From: Faecalibacterium sp. I3-3-33
GTDB lineage: Bacteria > Bacillota > Clostridia > Oscillospirales > Ruminococcaceae
DNA length: 64,000 bases
Assembly (NCBI RefSeq): GCF_023347295.1
Contig: NZ_CP094469.1
Coordinates: 2,108,001-2,172,000 of the forward strand
Direction of reading: 5' to 3'
Shown: positions 1 through 8,797 of the stretch, in pieces
Position numbering within the stretch: the first letter of the stretch is position 1
Layout of the letters: each line of letters opens with the position of its first letter
Notes under the pieces: generated by a model
Database searches by the model: none
What the model was told of the DNA's origin: nothing
The model's input: only the letters and a program-made list of their open reading frames with translations
Position numbers and translations under genes: made by a program

Positions 1-664
1 CCCGGTCTTCGAGCCGCCAGTCGTCCCGGATGGGAAGCCCGGCGCGCAGCAGAGCCTTTACATAACCGAGATAGCGGTCCATGATGGAGCTGGTGGACTG
101 CACGCTGCCCACAAAGCCGATGTTCCGCCGCCCGGTGGAGATGAGGTGTTCCGTAAGCGTATAGCTGCCGCTGGTGTTGTCGCTGAGCACACAGTCGGCG
201 GCAATGGCATCGTCGTAGAAATCCAGCAACATAAAAGGCACGCCGGTCTGCACGGCGGTGGCCAGATACCGGCGGCTGATCTCGCCCATGAAGATCAGGC
301 CGTCCACCTTGTGGTTAACAAGGAAATTGGGCATGTTGCAGCTCTTTTCTGCCTGCGGGAGAACGATCTCCATCAGCACCGAGATGTCCTGCTCGGCAGC
401 GCACTTGAGCACCGCCCGGTACAGATTGGAATAAAAGGCGTTCTCGTTGAAAAAGCGGTCCGCCACCAGAATGCCGATGGTCTCGCCGCCGGTCTGCGTC
501 TGCGCGCGGACAGGCACCTGATACCCCATTTCCTTGGCGGCAGCAAGAATTTTTGCCCGCATCGCCTCGCTTACGCCGTCCTTGCCGGCAAGCCCTTTGG
601 AAACGGATACTGTGCTGATGCCCAGCCGCTTGGCAATATCAGCCATGCGCACTGCTTTTGCCAT
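1..664 (-). CDS. LacI family transcriptional regulator (C-terminus off window)
   Basis: Reading the minus strand from ATG at 664, the product begins MAKAVRMADIAKRLGISTVS, the N-terminal helix-turn-helix of LacI/PurR proteins, with the usual VS-K-L recognition-helix pattern. It continues into a periplasmic-binding-protein-like effector domain (TIGILVADRFFNENAFYSNL, later NIGFVGSVQSTSSIMDRYLG). The frame stays open to position 1, so about 220 residues are visible and the C-terminus is missing. It is divergent from the manno-oligosaccharide operon and is its likely local repressor (inference from position). The effector could be mannose or a mannose disaccharide. The family call is secure; the target is not proven. 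Confidence 0.93.
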   Translation of the reverse strand, partial: MAKAVRMADIAKRLGISTVSVSKGLAGKDGVSEAMRAKILAAAKEMGYQVPVRAQTQTGGETIGILVADRFFNENAFYSNLYRAVLKCAAEQDISVLMEIVLPQAEKSCNMPNFLVNHKVDGLIFMGEISRRYLATAVQTGVPFMLLDFYDDAIAADCVLSDNTSGSYTLTEHLISTGRRNIGFVGSVQSTSSIMDRYLGYVKALLRAGLPIRDDWRLEDR

Positions 665-807
665 AAGTTATCCCAGCTTTCTTTCTCGATTGGATCGTGA
701 GGTAAAAAACGTTCCGTTTACTTTATGGTAAGCATAACAGTTTTCGGGCGTTTCGTCAACAAAAAAGCGGTTAAAAATCGAAAAAGACGCAGAAAGTCGG
801 GTATTAT

Positions 808-1010
808 TTAGGCTAATTCAATTACTGTTTATTAGCTTAATTTTTGTTTAAGCTTTAAAATGGCTGTTGTATCCCGGATTTATGGGGCAGTTTTCACAAG
901 GAATATTGCCGAATTGCCGCCAAATCACCGAATCTTTTTAGTCATATTGACAGTGCATCGTGAAAAGGCTATACTTAAATCACAAAAAGCGAAAGAAAAC
1001 AGTTAGCTAA
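808..1010. promoter_or_regulatory. Set of short TTAG/CTAA palindromes, candidate LacI operators
   Basis: In the 411-bp divergent intergenic region three near-identical dyads occur: TTAGGCTAA at 808-816, TTAGCTTAA at 832-840 and the perfect TTAGCTAA at 1003-1010. A related TTTAAGCTTTAAA lies at 847-859. The 1003 copy sits just downstream of the expected transcription start and would be well placed for repression. That the neighbouring LacI protein binds here is inference. Confidence 0.4.
947..975 (+). promoter_or_regulatory. Sigma-A promoter of the manno-oligosaccharide operon
   Basis: A consensus -35 TTGACA (947-952) is followed by exactly 17 bp and -10 TATACT (970-975). The first gene starts at 1076 behind a strong AAGGAGGA ribosome binding site (1061-1068). 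Confidence 0.85.
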
Positions 1011-1075
1011 ATCAAGTTAACAAAAGCTTTCGCAACCCGGAAAAAGGTTCCACATTAAAGAAGGAGGACATCCCT

Positions 1076-2500
1076 ATGCGTAAGATCAATCGTCGTAGTT
1101 TCCTGAAGGCTACTGGTATTCTGGCAGCAGCATCTGCTCTGGCTGCCTGCGGCGGCGGGTCCAGCTCCACCGCCGGTTCCACCGGCTCCACCGCTGGTTC
1201 TACCGCCGGTTCCGCTGCCGGTGCGGATGGTGCCAAGGCTTACAATGAGCTGACCGTTGGCACCGACAACACCGACTTGAAGGCTGACCTGAAGATCATC
1301 AGCCACCGTACCGACCTCATCGATGACGGCACCTTCGATGGCTACATTACCGCATTCCAGAAGCTGTATCCCAACATCACCATCAAGTACGAGGGCATCA
1401 CCGACTATGCCAACGACATGACCACCCGTCTGACTTCCAAGGACTGGGGCGATCTGTGCATGATCCCCACCGCCATCCCCCTGACCGAGCTGGGCGACTA
1501 CTTTGAGCCTCTGTGCGCACTGAGCGACATTGAGAACGAGTACAACTTCGCTTCCAACCGCGCTTATAACGGCAGCGTGTACGGCATCCCCTCCACCGGC
1601 AATGCACAGGGCATCGTCTACAACAAGAAGGTCTTTGAGGCTGCCGGCATCACCACCCTGCCCAAGACCCCGGACGAGTTCCTGGATGACCTGCAGAAGA
1701 TCAAGGACTACGATCCTTCCATTGATCCCCTGTACACCAACTACGCCGCCGGCTGGACCATGACCGCATGGGATGCTTACACCAGCGGCGGCGCAACCGG
1801 CGACCCGAACTGGATGAACATTACCATGCCCCAGACCAAGGATCCGTTCCAGAAGGGCATTCTGGGTGCGGACGATATGGGTCCCTACGCTGTGTACTAC
1901 ATCCTGTACGAAGCAGTGAAGCGCGGTCTGACCGAGGCCGACCCCACCACCACCGACTGGGAGGGCTCCAAGCCCCGCATCAATAACGGCCAGATCGGTG
2001 CCATGGTTCTGGGCAGCTGGGCCATCGTGCAGATGCAGGCCGCCGGTGACCACGCCGACGACATTGGCTATATGCCGTTCCCCATCACCGTCAAGGGTAC
2101 CCAGTACGCCAGCGCAGGTGCAGACTACTGCTACGGTGTGAACAAGAACACCACCGATGACAAAAAGCTGGCTGCCATGCTCTACATCAAGTGGCTGACC
2201 GAAAGCTCCAACTTTGCTTATGATCAGGGCGGTGTGCCGGTGCTGAAGAGCCAGGAATACCCCGATACCCTGAAGGCATTCGACGGCATCGACCTGATCG
2301 AGGATGCCCCCGCCCCCGCAGAGCTGGCAGACCTTGCCACCGAGGTGCAGCAGGAGGCTGAGCTGATGCTGAATGCCGACCAGACCCACGTCATGCGTGT
2401 GGTGGAGGCTGGTATCAACGGCGACGAGACTCTGGACGACATCGTGGCCGACTGGAACGCCGCATGGAACAAGGCCGTGGATGCCTACGCACCGCAGTAA
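1076..2500 (+). CDS. ABC transporter solute-binding lipoprotein (manno-oligosaccharide)
   Basis: 474 aa, family 1 extracellular solute-binding protein. The N-terminus has a basic twin-arginine-like stretch (NRRSFLK) followed by a hydrophobic segment and a lipobox LAAC with Cys25, so the mature protein is probably lipid-anchored. Residues 26-50 are a Gly/Ser/Thr linker of repeated GST-type units. The body has the YNKKVFEAAGI and DWEGSKPRINNGQIGAM segments typical of oligosaccharide-binding proteins. It is followed by two permeases and two GH130 phosphorylases, so it most likely binds beta-1,4-manno-oligosaccharides; substrate is inferred from context. No ATPase gene is present, so a shared MsmK-like ATPase encoded elsewhere is expected. 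Confidence 0.93.
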   Translation: MRKINRRSFLKATGILAAASALAACGGGSSSTAGSTGSTAGSTAGSAAGADGAKAYNELTVGTDNTDLKADLKIISHRTDLIDDGTFDGYITAFQKLYPNITIKYEGITDYANDMTTRLTSKDWGDLCMIPTAIPLTELGDYFEPLCALSDIENEYNFASNRAYNGSVYGIPSTGNAQGIVYNKKVFEAAGITTLPKTPDEFLDDLQKIKDYDPSIDPLYTNYAAGWTMTAWDAYTSGGATGDPNWMNITMPQTKDPFQKGILGADDMGPYAVYYILYEAVKRGLTEADPTTTDWEGSKPRINNGQIGAMVLGSWAIVQMQAAGDHADDIGYMPFPITVKGTQYASAGADYCYGVNKNTTDDKKLAAMLYIKWLTESSNFAYDQGGVPVLKSQEYPDTLKAFDGIDLIEDAPAPAELADLATEVQQEAELMLNADQTHVMRVVEAGINGDETLDDIVADWNAAWNKAVDAYAPQ

Positions 2501-2522
2501 GCGATCTATCGTTATAAATCAG

Positions 2523-2551
2523 CAGGGCGGGCCCGTGTCCGCCCTGTTTTT
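2523..2551 (+). terminator. Intra-operonic terminator/attenuator hairpin
   Basis: CAGGGCGG (2523-2530) pairs with CCGCCCTG (2539-2546) across an 8-nt loop and is followed by TTTTT. It lies between the binding-protein gene and the permease genes, an arrangement that usually keeps binding protein in excess over permeases. Confidence 0.7.
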
Positions 2552-2571
2552 GGTGAAAGGAGGTCTTTTGT

Positions 2572-3519
2572 ATGGCATCTTCCGCAACCGTATCCGCGCC
2601 TAAAAAGCGCAAGAGCTTCAGCGAATACTTCCACAGTATGCGCGGGCAGCAGCTCATCGTCACGCTGGTGTTCCTGTTCGTTCCGCTGGTGCTGCTGTTC
2701 ATGTTCACCTATCTGCCCTTCTTCAAAATGGTGGAGTTCAGCTTCTTCAAAATGAAGTACATCGGCAGACGCACCTTTGTGGGTCTGCAGAACTACATCT
2801 CGGTCTTTACCCGCAAAGACTGCTTCCACGCTCTGAGCCTGAGCCTTTACTACATGGCAGGTTCGGTGGTGCAGATGGCGCTGGCGCTGCTGTTTGCCAC
2901 CATCCTGAGCTTCAAGTGCAAGGGCAGCAAGTTCTTCCGGGGTGCACTGTACTTTCCCTGCCTCATCTGCGGCATCTCGGTGGGCTTCATCTTCAAGTTC
3001 TTCTTCACCCACGGCTTTGTGCTGGATACCCTGCTGAGCTGGGTGGGCTTCAACATGGATAAGCTGCCCTTCTGGCTCCGGGATGAGTCCATCAACAACG
3101 TCGTGCTGGTGGCCTGCTCCATCTGGAAATACATCGGCCAGAACATCGTCATGTTCATCGGCGCGATCGCTTCTGTGGACCCCGTTCTGTACGAGGCTGC
3201 TGAGATCGACGGTGCCAACGCATGGCACCGCTTCAAGGACATCATCCTGCCCTCCATCAGCACCATCGTGGTGCTGAACCTCATCATCTCGGTGTCCGGC
3301 GCACTGTCCGCCTTCGAGATGCCCTATGTTGTCACCGGCGGCGGCTTCAACACCTCCACCTACTTCGTGGTCATGGACAAGATCGCCCATACCGACCAGA
3401 AGGTGGGTCTTGCATCCGCCATGGCTGTGGTTCTGCTGCTGCTCATCGTGATCGTCACCTACGCCCAGAAGGCTGTGGAAAAATGGCTGGAAAACCGCAG
3501 CAGCGGCGTAACCAAGTGA
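2572..3519 (+). CDS. ABC sugar transporter permease, MalF/UgpA type
   Basis: 315 aa integral membrane protein with a cytoplasmic N-terminal tail and about six hydrophobic segments, beginning with the segment around residues 23-43. The EAA loop that contacts the ATPase is visible as EAAEIDGANAWHRFKDIILP. The start is supported by AAAGGAGGT at 2556-2564, seven nucleotides upstream of ATG. Seventeen bases separate it from the second permease, consistent with one transcript. It forms the membrane channel with the next gene for the oligosaccharide delivered by the upstream lipoprotein. The family is certain; specificity is inferred from the operon. Confidence 0.94.
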   Translation: MASSATVSAPKKRKSFSEYFHSMRGQQLIVTLVFLFVPLVLLFMFTYLPFFKMVEFSFFKMKYIGRRTFVGLQNYISVFTRKDCFHALSLSLYYMAGSVVQMALALLFATILSFKCKGSKFFRGALYFPCLICGISVGFIFKFFFTHGFVLDTLLSWVGFNMDKLPFWLRDESINNVVLVACSIWKYIGQNIVMFIGAIASVDPVLYEAAEIDGANAWHRFKDIILPSISTIVVLNLIISVSGALSAFEMPYVVTGGGFNTSTYFVVMDKIAHTDQKVGLASAMAVVLLLLIVIVTYAQKAVEKWLENRSSGVTK

Positions 3520-3535
3520 AAGTGAGGCAGAACGT

Positions 3536-4402
3536 ATGAACGCAACCAAAAACGAGATCGCTTCCATCAAGATGAAGCGCGTCCTCATCAACATCTGCAA
3601 GTATGTGCTGCTGATCTTTGCCGCTTTCGTGGCACTGGTGCCCATCGTATCCTGCGTATTCACCGCCTTTAAAACCGAGGAGGAGTACGCCAACACCAAC
3701 GTCATCACCCTGCCCAAGAGCTTTTTGAACTTCGATAACTTCATCATCGCATGGAACAAGGCCAACATGGGCAAGGCGTTCCTCAACAGCTTTATTATCC
3801 TGATCTGCGTGCTGGTGGGCAGCATTATGATCAGCGCCATGCTGGCTTATGTGCTGAACCGGTTCAAGTTCCCCGGCAACAAGCTGATCCGCAACCTGTT
3901 CACCATTGCCACCCTGATCCCCGGCATCGCCTCTCAGGTCACGGTGTACCAGATCATGACCGCTCTGCATCTGGTGAACTCCATGCCCGGCTACATCATC
4001 CTGATGATGGGCACAGACGTTATCACCATCTATATCTTTTTGCAGTTCTTCGAGAACCTTTCCCCCACGCTGGATGAAAGCGCCATTCTGGATGGCTGCA
4101 CCTACTTTGGTGTGTTCTTCAAGATCCTGCTGCCCCTGCTGAAGCCCGCCATCGTCACCAGCGCCATCCTGAAGGGTGTGTCCACCTACAACGAATACTA
4201 CATGGCAAACCTGTATCTGCAGGATAAGACCAAGTATCAGGTGGTTGCTACCTCGCTGTATGTGTTCTCCGGCCCCATGGGCAACCAGTACAACTACATC
4301 TGCGCCGGTGTCATCATCACCATCATCCCCGCCCTTATCGTGTTCCTGCTGTGTCAGGATCAGATCTACAGCGGCATGGCTGCCGGTGCGGTCAAAGGCT
4401 AA
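3536..4402 (+). CDS. ABC sugar transporter permease, MalG/UgpE type
   Basis: 288 aa second permease, with a first hydrophobic segment at about residues 20-42 and an EAA-like loop reading DESAILDGCTYFGVFFKILLP. The short N-terminus and the conserved large loop with FLNSFII and MLAYVLNRFKF match the MalG side of CUT1 importers. It follows the first permease directly and precedes the phosphorylase genes, so the two permeases and the binding protein make up an ATPase-less importer set. Confidence 0.94.
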   Translation: MNATKNEIASIKMKRVLINICKYVLLIFAAFVALVPIVSCVFTAFKTEEEYANTNVITLPKSFLNFDNFIIAWNKANMGKAFLNSFIILICVLVGSIMISAMLAYVLNRFKFPGNKLIRNLFTIATLIPGIASQVTVYQIMTALHLVNSMPGYIILMMGTDVITIYIFLQFFENLSPTLDESAILDGCTYFGVFFKILLPLLKPAIVTSAILKGVSTYNEYYMANLYLQDKTKYQVVATSLYVFSGPMGNQYNYICAGVIITIIPALIVFLLCQDQIYSGMAAGAVKG

Positions 4403-4437
4403 AATTGCGACATCCACCTTTCTCCTTCATCTGCTGC

Positions 4438-4469
4438 TTCTCCCGGTTTCTGTGCAGGAGCCGGGAGAA
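4438..4469 (+). other. Intercistronic hairpin
   Basis: TTCTCCCGG (4438-4446) and CCGGGAGAA (4461-4469) form a perfect 9-bp stem with a 14-nt loop. No T-run follows, so it is more likely an mRNA stability or processing structure than a terminator. Confidence 0.55.
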
Positions 4470-4516
4470 TACAGCAGAAGGAAAACAAACAATCTTCTAT
4501 TACAGGAGTTTATCTT

Positions 4517-5536
4517 ATGAGCAACGTAAAAATGTTCTGCGATGCACTGCCCAACATCCCCTGGCAGGAAAAGCCCGCCGATGTTACCGCCCCGGTGTGG
4601 CGGTACAACGAGAACCCCATCATCGACCGCAACCCTGTGGAAGGGGTGGCACGCATCTTCAACAGTGCCGTGGTGCCCTACGAGGGCAAGTTCATCGGCG
4701 TGTTCCGTGGCGAACAGGTCGACGGCATCCCCTACATCTATCTGGGACGCAGCGAGGACGGCATCCACTGGAACTTTGACAAGGACAAGATCCCCTTCGT
4801 CAACGAAAAGGGCGAGCCGTTTATGCCGGTGTACGCCTACGATCCCCGTCTTGTGAAGGTGGAGGACACCTACTACATCATCTGGTGTCAGGACTTCTAC
4901 GGTGCGTCCATTGGCATCGCCAAGACCACCGACTTCAAGACCTTTGTCCGCATCGAGAACCCCTTCATCCCCTTCAACCGCAACGCCGTGCTGTTCCCCC
5001 GCAAGATCAACGGCCTGTACACCCTGCTGAGCCGCCCGTCTGACAGCGGCCACACCCCCTTTGGTGACATCTTCCTGAGCCAGAGCCCGGATATGGAGTT
5101 CTGGGGCCGTCACCGCCATGTGATGAGCAAGGGCTCCAACTGGTGGGAGAGCGTGAAGATCGGCGGCGGTGCTGCCCCCATTGAGACCAGCGAGGGCTGG
5201 CTGCTGTTCTACCACGGCGTTACCGGCACCTGCAATGGCTTCGTCTACTCCATCGGCGGTGCCATTCTGGATAAGGACGAGCCCAGTAAGGTACTGTACC
5301 GCTGCGGCAACTTCCTGCTGACCCCGGAAAAGTGGTATGAGGAGCGCGGCTTCGTGCCCAACGTCTGCTTCCCCTGCGCCACCTTGCAGGATGCCGACAC
5401 CGGCCGCATCGCTCTGTACTATGGCTGCGCCGACAGCTATGTCGGTCTGGCCTTCACCACCGTAGACGAGGTGGTGGATTACATCAAGACCCACGATAAC
5501 GCAGGCCCCACCGATCACGAGGTGGGCATCCGCTAA
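4517..5536 (+). CDS. GH130 beta-1,4-manno-oligosaccharide phosphorylase
   Basis: 339 aa, five-bladed beta-propeller glycoside phosphorylase of family GH130 (GH130_2-like). The YAYDPRL motif contains the conserved Asp (Asp109) that is the general acid in the family, and basic phosphate-binding residues lie around RNAVLFPRK and the GRHRHVM segment. The family cleaves beta-1,4-mannosyl bonds by phosphate, releasing alpha-mannose-1-phosphate from the non-reducing end. Length and sequence resemble the Ruminococcus and Roseburia manno-oligosaccharide phosphorylases. The start has CAGGAG at 4503-4508. The mannose-1-phosphate would feed the phosphomutase at 8798. No signal peptide, so it acts in the cytoplasm. 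Confidence 0.9.
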   Translation: MSNVKMFCDALPNIPWQEKPADVTAPVWRYNENPIIDRNPVEGVARIFNSAVVPYEGKFIGVFRGEQVDGIPYIYLGRSEDGIHWNFDKDKIPFVNEKGEPFMPVYAYDPRLVKVEDTYYIIWCQDFYGASIGIAKTTDFKTFVRIENPFIPFNRNAVLFPRKINGLYTLLSRPSDSGHTPFGDIFLSQSPDMEFWGRHRHVMSKGSNWWESVKIGGGAAPIETSEGWLLFYHGVTGTCNGFVYSIGGAILDKDEPSKVLYRCGNFLLTPEKWYEERGFVPNVCFPCATLQDADTGRIALYYGCADSYVGLAFTTVDEVVDYIKTHDNAGPTDHEVGIR

Positions 5537-5547
5537 ACGTCAAGCGC

Positions 5548-5646
5548 AACCCTCTCTGTCAATGCTTCGCATCGCCATCTCTGCAAAAAGAGATTTTACG
5601 TCCCCTACCGGGCGCTGGCACGGCGCAAGCCGTGACCGAGAGGGTT
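5548..5646. repeat. REP-like palindromic element between operon genes
   Basis: Terminal inverted arms AACCCTCTCTGTCA (5548-5561) and its near-complement (5633-5646, one mismatch) enclose nested hairpins: ATGC-ttc-GCAT, ATCTC..GAGAT, and CACGGC-gcaa-GCCGTG (5619-5634). The whole element lies in the 140-bp gap before the epimerase gene. It resembles a dispersed palindromic repeat; no second copy of this exact type was found in the window. Confidence 0.55.
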
Positions 5647-5676
5647 TTACTTTGTACAGAAAGGAAGTTCTGTATT

Positions 5677-6858
5677 ATGTCTTCCATCAAACAGGCAGCA
5701 GAAGAAATGCTGCTGCAAACCATCATTCCCTTCTGGAAAGGGCTGCGGGACGAGGAAAACGGCGGCTTTTACGGCTACATGGATTTTGACCTGAAGCTGG
5801 ACAAACAGGCCGAAAAGGGCTGCATCCTGAACAGCCGCATTCTGTGGTTCTTCTCCGAGGCTGCCATGCTCACCGGCCGGGCAGACCTTGCCGAGGATGC
5901 CCGCCACGCCTACCAGTTCTTCCTGAAAAACTGCTACGACGAGGCAAACGGCGGTGTGTACTGGAGCTGCGATTACACCGGCAAGCCGCAGGACACCACC
6001 AAGCACACCTACAATCAGGGCTTTGCCATCTATGCCCTTTCCGCTTACTACCGGCTGACCAAAGACCCCGTTGCGCTGACCTACGCAAAAAAGATCTTTC
6101 ATCTCATCGAGCAGCACTGCACCGACAGCGAGGGCTATCTGGAGGCCTTTACCATCGACTGGAAGCCGGAGAGCAACGAAAAGCTCTCCGAAAACGGTGT
6201 CATGGCGGCAAAGACCATGAACACCCTGCTCCATGTGTTCGAGGGTTACGCCGGGCTTTATCAGGCAAGCCGTGACCCGGAGGTGGAAAAGGCCCTGCGC
6301 CGCATCCTTGATATCTACGAGCACAAAATTTACAGCCCGGAGCTGCACCGGCAGCTGGTGTTCTTTGACCAGCACTACAACTCCATCATCGACCTGTACA
6401 GCTACGGCCACGATATCGAGTCCAGCTGGCTCATCGACTGGGGCTGCGATTTACTGGGCGATGCAGCGCTTTCCAAACGCATCCACACCATCAACTCCGA
6501 CCTTGCCGCCCACATCTACAAGGAAGCTTACATTGACCACTCGGTGGTCAACGAGTGCGACCGCGGCAAGGTGAACACCACCCGTGTGTGGTGGGTGCAG
6601 GCCGAAAGCGTGCTGGGCTTCGTGAACGAATACAACAAGAGCGGCGATGCAAAATACCGCGATGCCGCCGCCGATATTTACCACTACATCTGCAACGTGA
6701 TGGTGGACAAACGCCCCGGCAGTGAATGGTTCTGGGAGGTGGACGCAGACGGAAAACCGTCCAGCCGCAAACCCATCCTTGAGCCGTGGAAGTGCCCCTA
6801 CCACAACGGCAGAATGTGCATGGAACTGATAAGGAGGAACCCCGATGTCACAGTCTAA
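5677..6858 (+). CDS. AGE-superfamily 2-epimerase (mannobiose/cellobiose 2-epimerase)
   Basis: 393 aa from ATG 5677, chosen because GAAAGGAAG lies 9 nt upstream; an in-frame upstream extension to 5632 overlaps the REP-like element and has no ribosome site. The protein is an (alpha/alpha)6-barrel of the N-acylglucosamine 2-epimerase superfamily ([38 protein letters not shown] near the C-terminus with a conserved His). In this context it should convert beta-1,4-mannobiose into mannosyl-glucose, the substrate of the next gene. Its 3' end overlaps that gene by 14 bp, implying translational coupling. Confidence 0.88.
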   Translation: MSSIKQAAEEMLLQTIIPFWKGLRDEENGGFYGYMDFDLKLDKQAEKGCILNSRILWFFSEAAMLTGRADLAEDARHAYQFFLKNCYDEANGGVYWSCDYTGKPQDTTKHTYNQGFAIYALSAYYRLTKDPVALTYAKKIFHLIEQHCTDSEGYLEAFTIDWKPESNEKLSENGVMAAKTMNTLLHVFEGYAGLYQASRDPEVEKALRRILDIYEHKIYSPELHRQLVFFDQHYNSIIDLYSYGHDIESSWLIDWGCDLLGDAALSKRIHTINSDLAAHIYKEAYIDHSVVNECDRGKVNTTRVWWVQAESVLGFVNEYNKSGDAKYRDAAADIYHYICNVMVDKRPGSEWFWEVDADGKPSSRKPILEPWKCPYHNGRMCMELIRRNPDVTV

Positions 6859-8035
6859 ACTCCATCCCGAATACCTGCGCCAGAAGGCTTTGCAGGATGC
6901 CTACCTGGCCCGCAAAAACAAAAAGACCGATTTCTACAACGGCATCTACGACCGGTGGGAAAACCCGGTGCTGACCCGCGAATCCATCCCGCTGAGCTGG
7001 CGGTTCGACCTGAACCCGGAGACGAACCCCCACTTTATGGAGCGTCTGGGCGTGAACGCCGTGTTCAACTCCGGTGCCATCAAGCTGAACGGCAAGTATT
7101 ACCTTGTGGCACGCATTGAGGGCAACGACCGCAAGAGCTTTTTCGGCGTGGCAGAAAGCGACAGCCCGGTGGAGGGCTTCCACTTCTGGGAAAAGCCCAT
7201 CCTGCTGCCGGACACCTGCCCGGAGGAGACCAACGTCTACGATATGCGCCTGACCCAGCACGAGGACGGCTGGATCTACGGCGTGTTCTGCTCCGAGAGC
7301 AAGGACAACAGCGTGAATGACCTGTCCGCTGCCGTGGCTGCCGCAGGCATCGTCCGCACCAAAGACCTCAAAACTTGGGAGCGTCTGCCGAACCTTGTCA
7401 CCAAGCGCAGCCCCCAGCAGCGCAATGTGGATCTGCTGCCGGAGTTCGTCAACGGCAAATACGCCTTCTACACTCGCCCCATGGATGACTTCATCGACAC
7501 CGGTTCCGGCGGCGGCGTAGGCTTTGGTCTGTGCGAGGACATCACCCACGCCGTCATTGACGAGGAGATCATCACCAGCCCCCGCCGCTACCACACCATC
7601 ACCGAGGCAAAGAACGGCGAGGGTGCTACCCCCATCAAGACCGAAAAAGGCTGGCTGCACATTGCCCACGGCGTGCGGAATACCGCCGCTGGGCTGCGGT
7701 ACGTTATTTATGTATTCGTCACCGCACTGGACGACCCCAGCAAGATAATCGCAGAGCCCTCCGGCTTCCTGATCGCTCCCCGCGACTGGGAGCGTGTGGG
7801 CGATGTCTCCAACGTGGTCTTTACCAACGGCGCGATTGCAGACGATGACGGAAGCGTGTATATTTATTATGCAGCCAGCGACACCCGTCTCCATGTGGCT
7901 TCCACCACCATTGACAAGCTGCTGGACTTCGCCTTCAACACCCCCGCCGACCCGCTGCGCAGCGTGGACTGCGTAAAGCAGCGGTGCGCCCTCATCGACA
8001 AAAATCTGGAGTACCTCAAGAGCATCGGCGAGTAA
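6845..8035 (+). CDS. GH130 4-O-beta-D-mannosyl-D-glucose phosphorylase
   Basis: 396 aa. The sequence follows the GH130_1 mannosylglucose phosphorylases closely ([36 protein letters not shown] with general acid Asp133, [33 protein letters not shown]). It splits mannosyl-glucose with phosphate into mannose-1-phosphate and glucose. Together with the upstream epimerase it forms the established intracellular mannobiose pathway. RBS AAGGAGGA is inside the epimerase 3' end. Confidence 0.92.
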   Translation: MSQSKLHPEYLRQKALQDAYLARKNKKTDFYNGIYDRWENPVLTRESIPLSWRFDLNPETNPHFMERLGVNAVFNSGAIKLNGKYYLVARIEGNDRKSFFGVAESDSPVEGFHFWEKPILLPDTCPEETNVYDMRLTQHEDGWIYGVFCSESKDNSVNDLSAAVAAAGIVRTKDLKTWERLPNLVTKRSPQQRNVDLLPEFVNGKYAFYTRPMDDFIDTGSGGGVGFGLCEDITHAVIDEEIITSPRRYHTITEAKNGEGATPIKTEKGWLHIAHGVRNTAAGLRYVIYVFVTALDDPSKIIAEPSGFLIAPRDWERVGDVSNVVFTNGAIADDDGSVYIYYAASDTRLHVASTTIDKLLDFAFNTPADPLRSVDCVKQRCALIDKNLEYLKSIGE

Positions 8036-8072
8036 ACCGCCCCTCTGAGACCTCCACCCGAAAGGAAACGCC

Positions 8073-8753
8073 ATGAAAAAGACCAACATCGATAGCCCCT
8101 TCTACCGCACTATGGGGAAGATCGGCGATCTGCTTTTTGCCAACCTTCTGTGGCTGGTGTGCTGTTTGCCCATCGTCACCGCCGGAGCCTCCACCCTGGG
8201 GCTGTTCACGGTGGTGAACAAGATGGCGGCAAAGGAGGACTACACCGTCCATACCGACTTTTTCAAGGCGTTCAAGCGGGATTTTAAGCAATCTACTGCC
8301 CTGTGGCTGGTGCTTTTGCTGGCAGGCTTTGCCGCCCTCACCGGGCTGCGCACCGCCACCGCACAGGACACCCCCAGCACCGGCATTCTGGCGGCAGCGT
8401 CCTTTCTGCTGCTGGTGCTGGCGGGCTGCTGCGGCAGCTGGGGCTTTGCCCTGCTGGCACGGTTCACCTATTCCGGCGTTCTGCCGGTGCTGGCGGACAG
8501 TGGCCGCATGACCCTTGCAAACCTGCTGCCCACTGTGGGGAATCTGGCTTTTCTGGCGTGGTTTCCGCTGCTGGCAAAAGCCGCCCCTGCGTGGTTCGTC
8601 TATCTGCTGCCCCTGTGGCTGCTCATCGGCGGCGCAGGTTCTGCCCTTGGCATGGCAAGCCTGATGCGCCCCGCCTTTGCTCAGCTGGAAAAAGCCGGGC
8701 GCAAGGAAGAGGAACCGGAAGAAGAACCTGACACGGAGGACAGCGTGCAATGA
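8073..8753 (+). CDS. DUF624 (YesL-like) membrane protein
   Basis: 226 aa with about five hydrophobic segments (around residues 17-45, 72-93, 104-130, 150-168 and 172-195) and a charged Glu-rich C-terminal tail. The N-terminal MGKIGDLLFANLLWLVCCLP is typical of DUF624, a family found beside CUT1 sugar transporters in Firmicutes. Function is unknown; a role in transporter assembly or sensing is only a guess. It is preceded by AAAGGAAA and lies 37 bp after the phosphorylase gene. Confidence 0.85.
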   Translation: MKKTNIDSPFYRTMGKIGDLLFANLLWLVCCLPIVTAGASTLGLFTVVNKMAAKEDYTVHTDFFKAFKRDFKQSTALWLVLLLAGFAALTGLRTATAQDTPSTGILAAASFLLLVLAGCCGSWGFALLARFTYSGVLPVLADSGRMTLANLLPTVGNLAFLAWFPLLAKAAPAWFVYLLPLWLLIGGAGSALGMASLMRPAFAQLEKAGRKEEEPEEEPDTEDSVQ

Positions 8754-8797
8754 TCGTCTGCACCGAAACTGTCCTTATTTGAAGAAAGTGTGATTTC

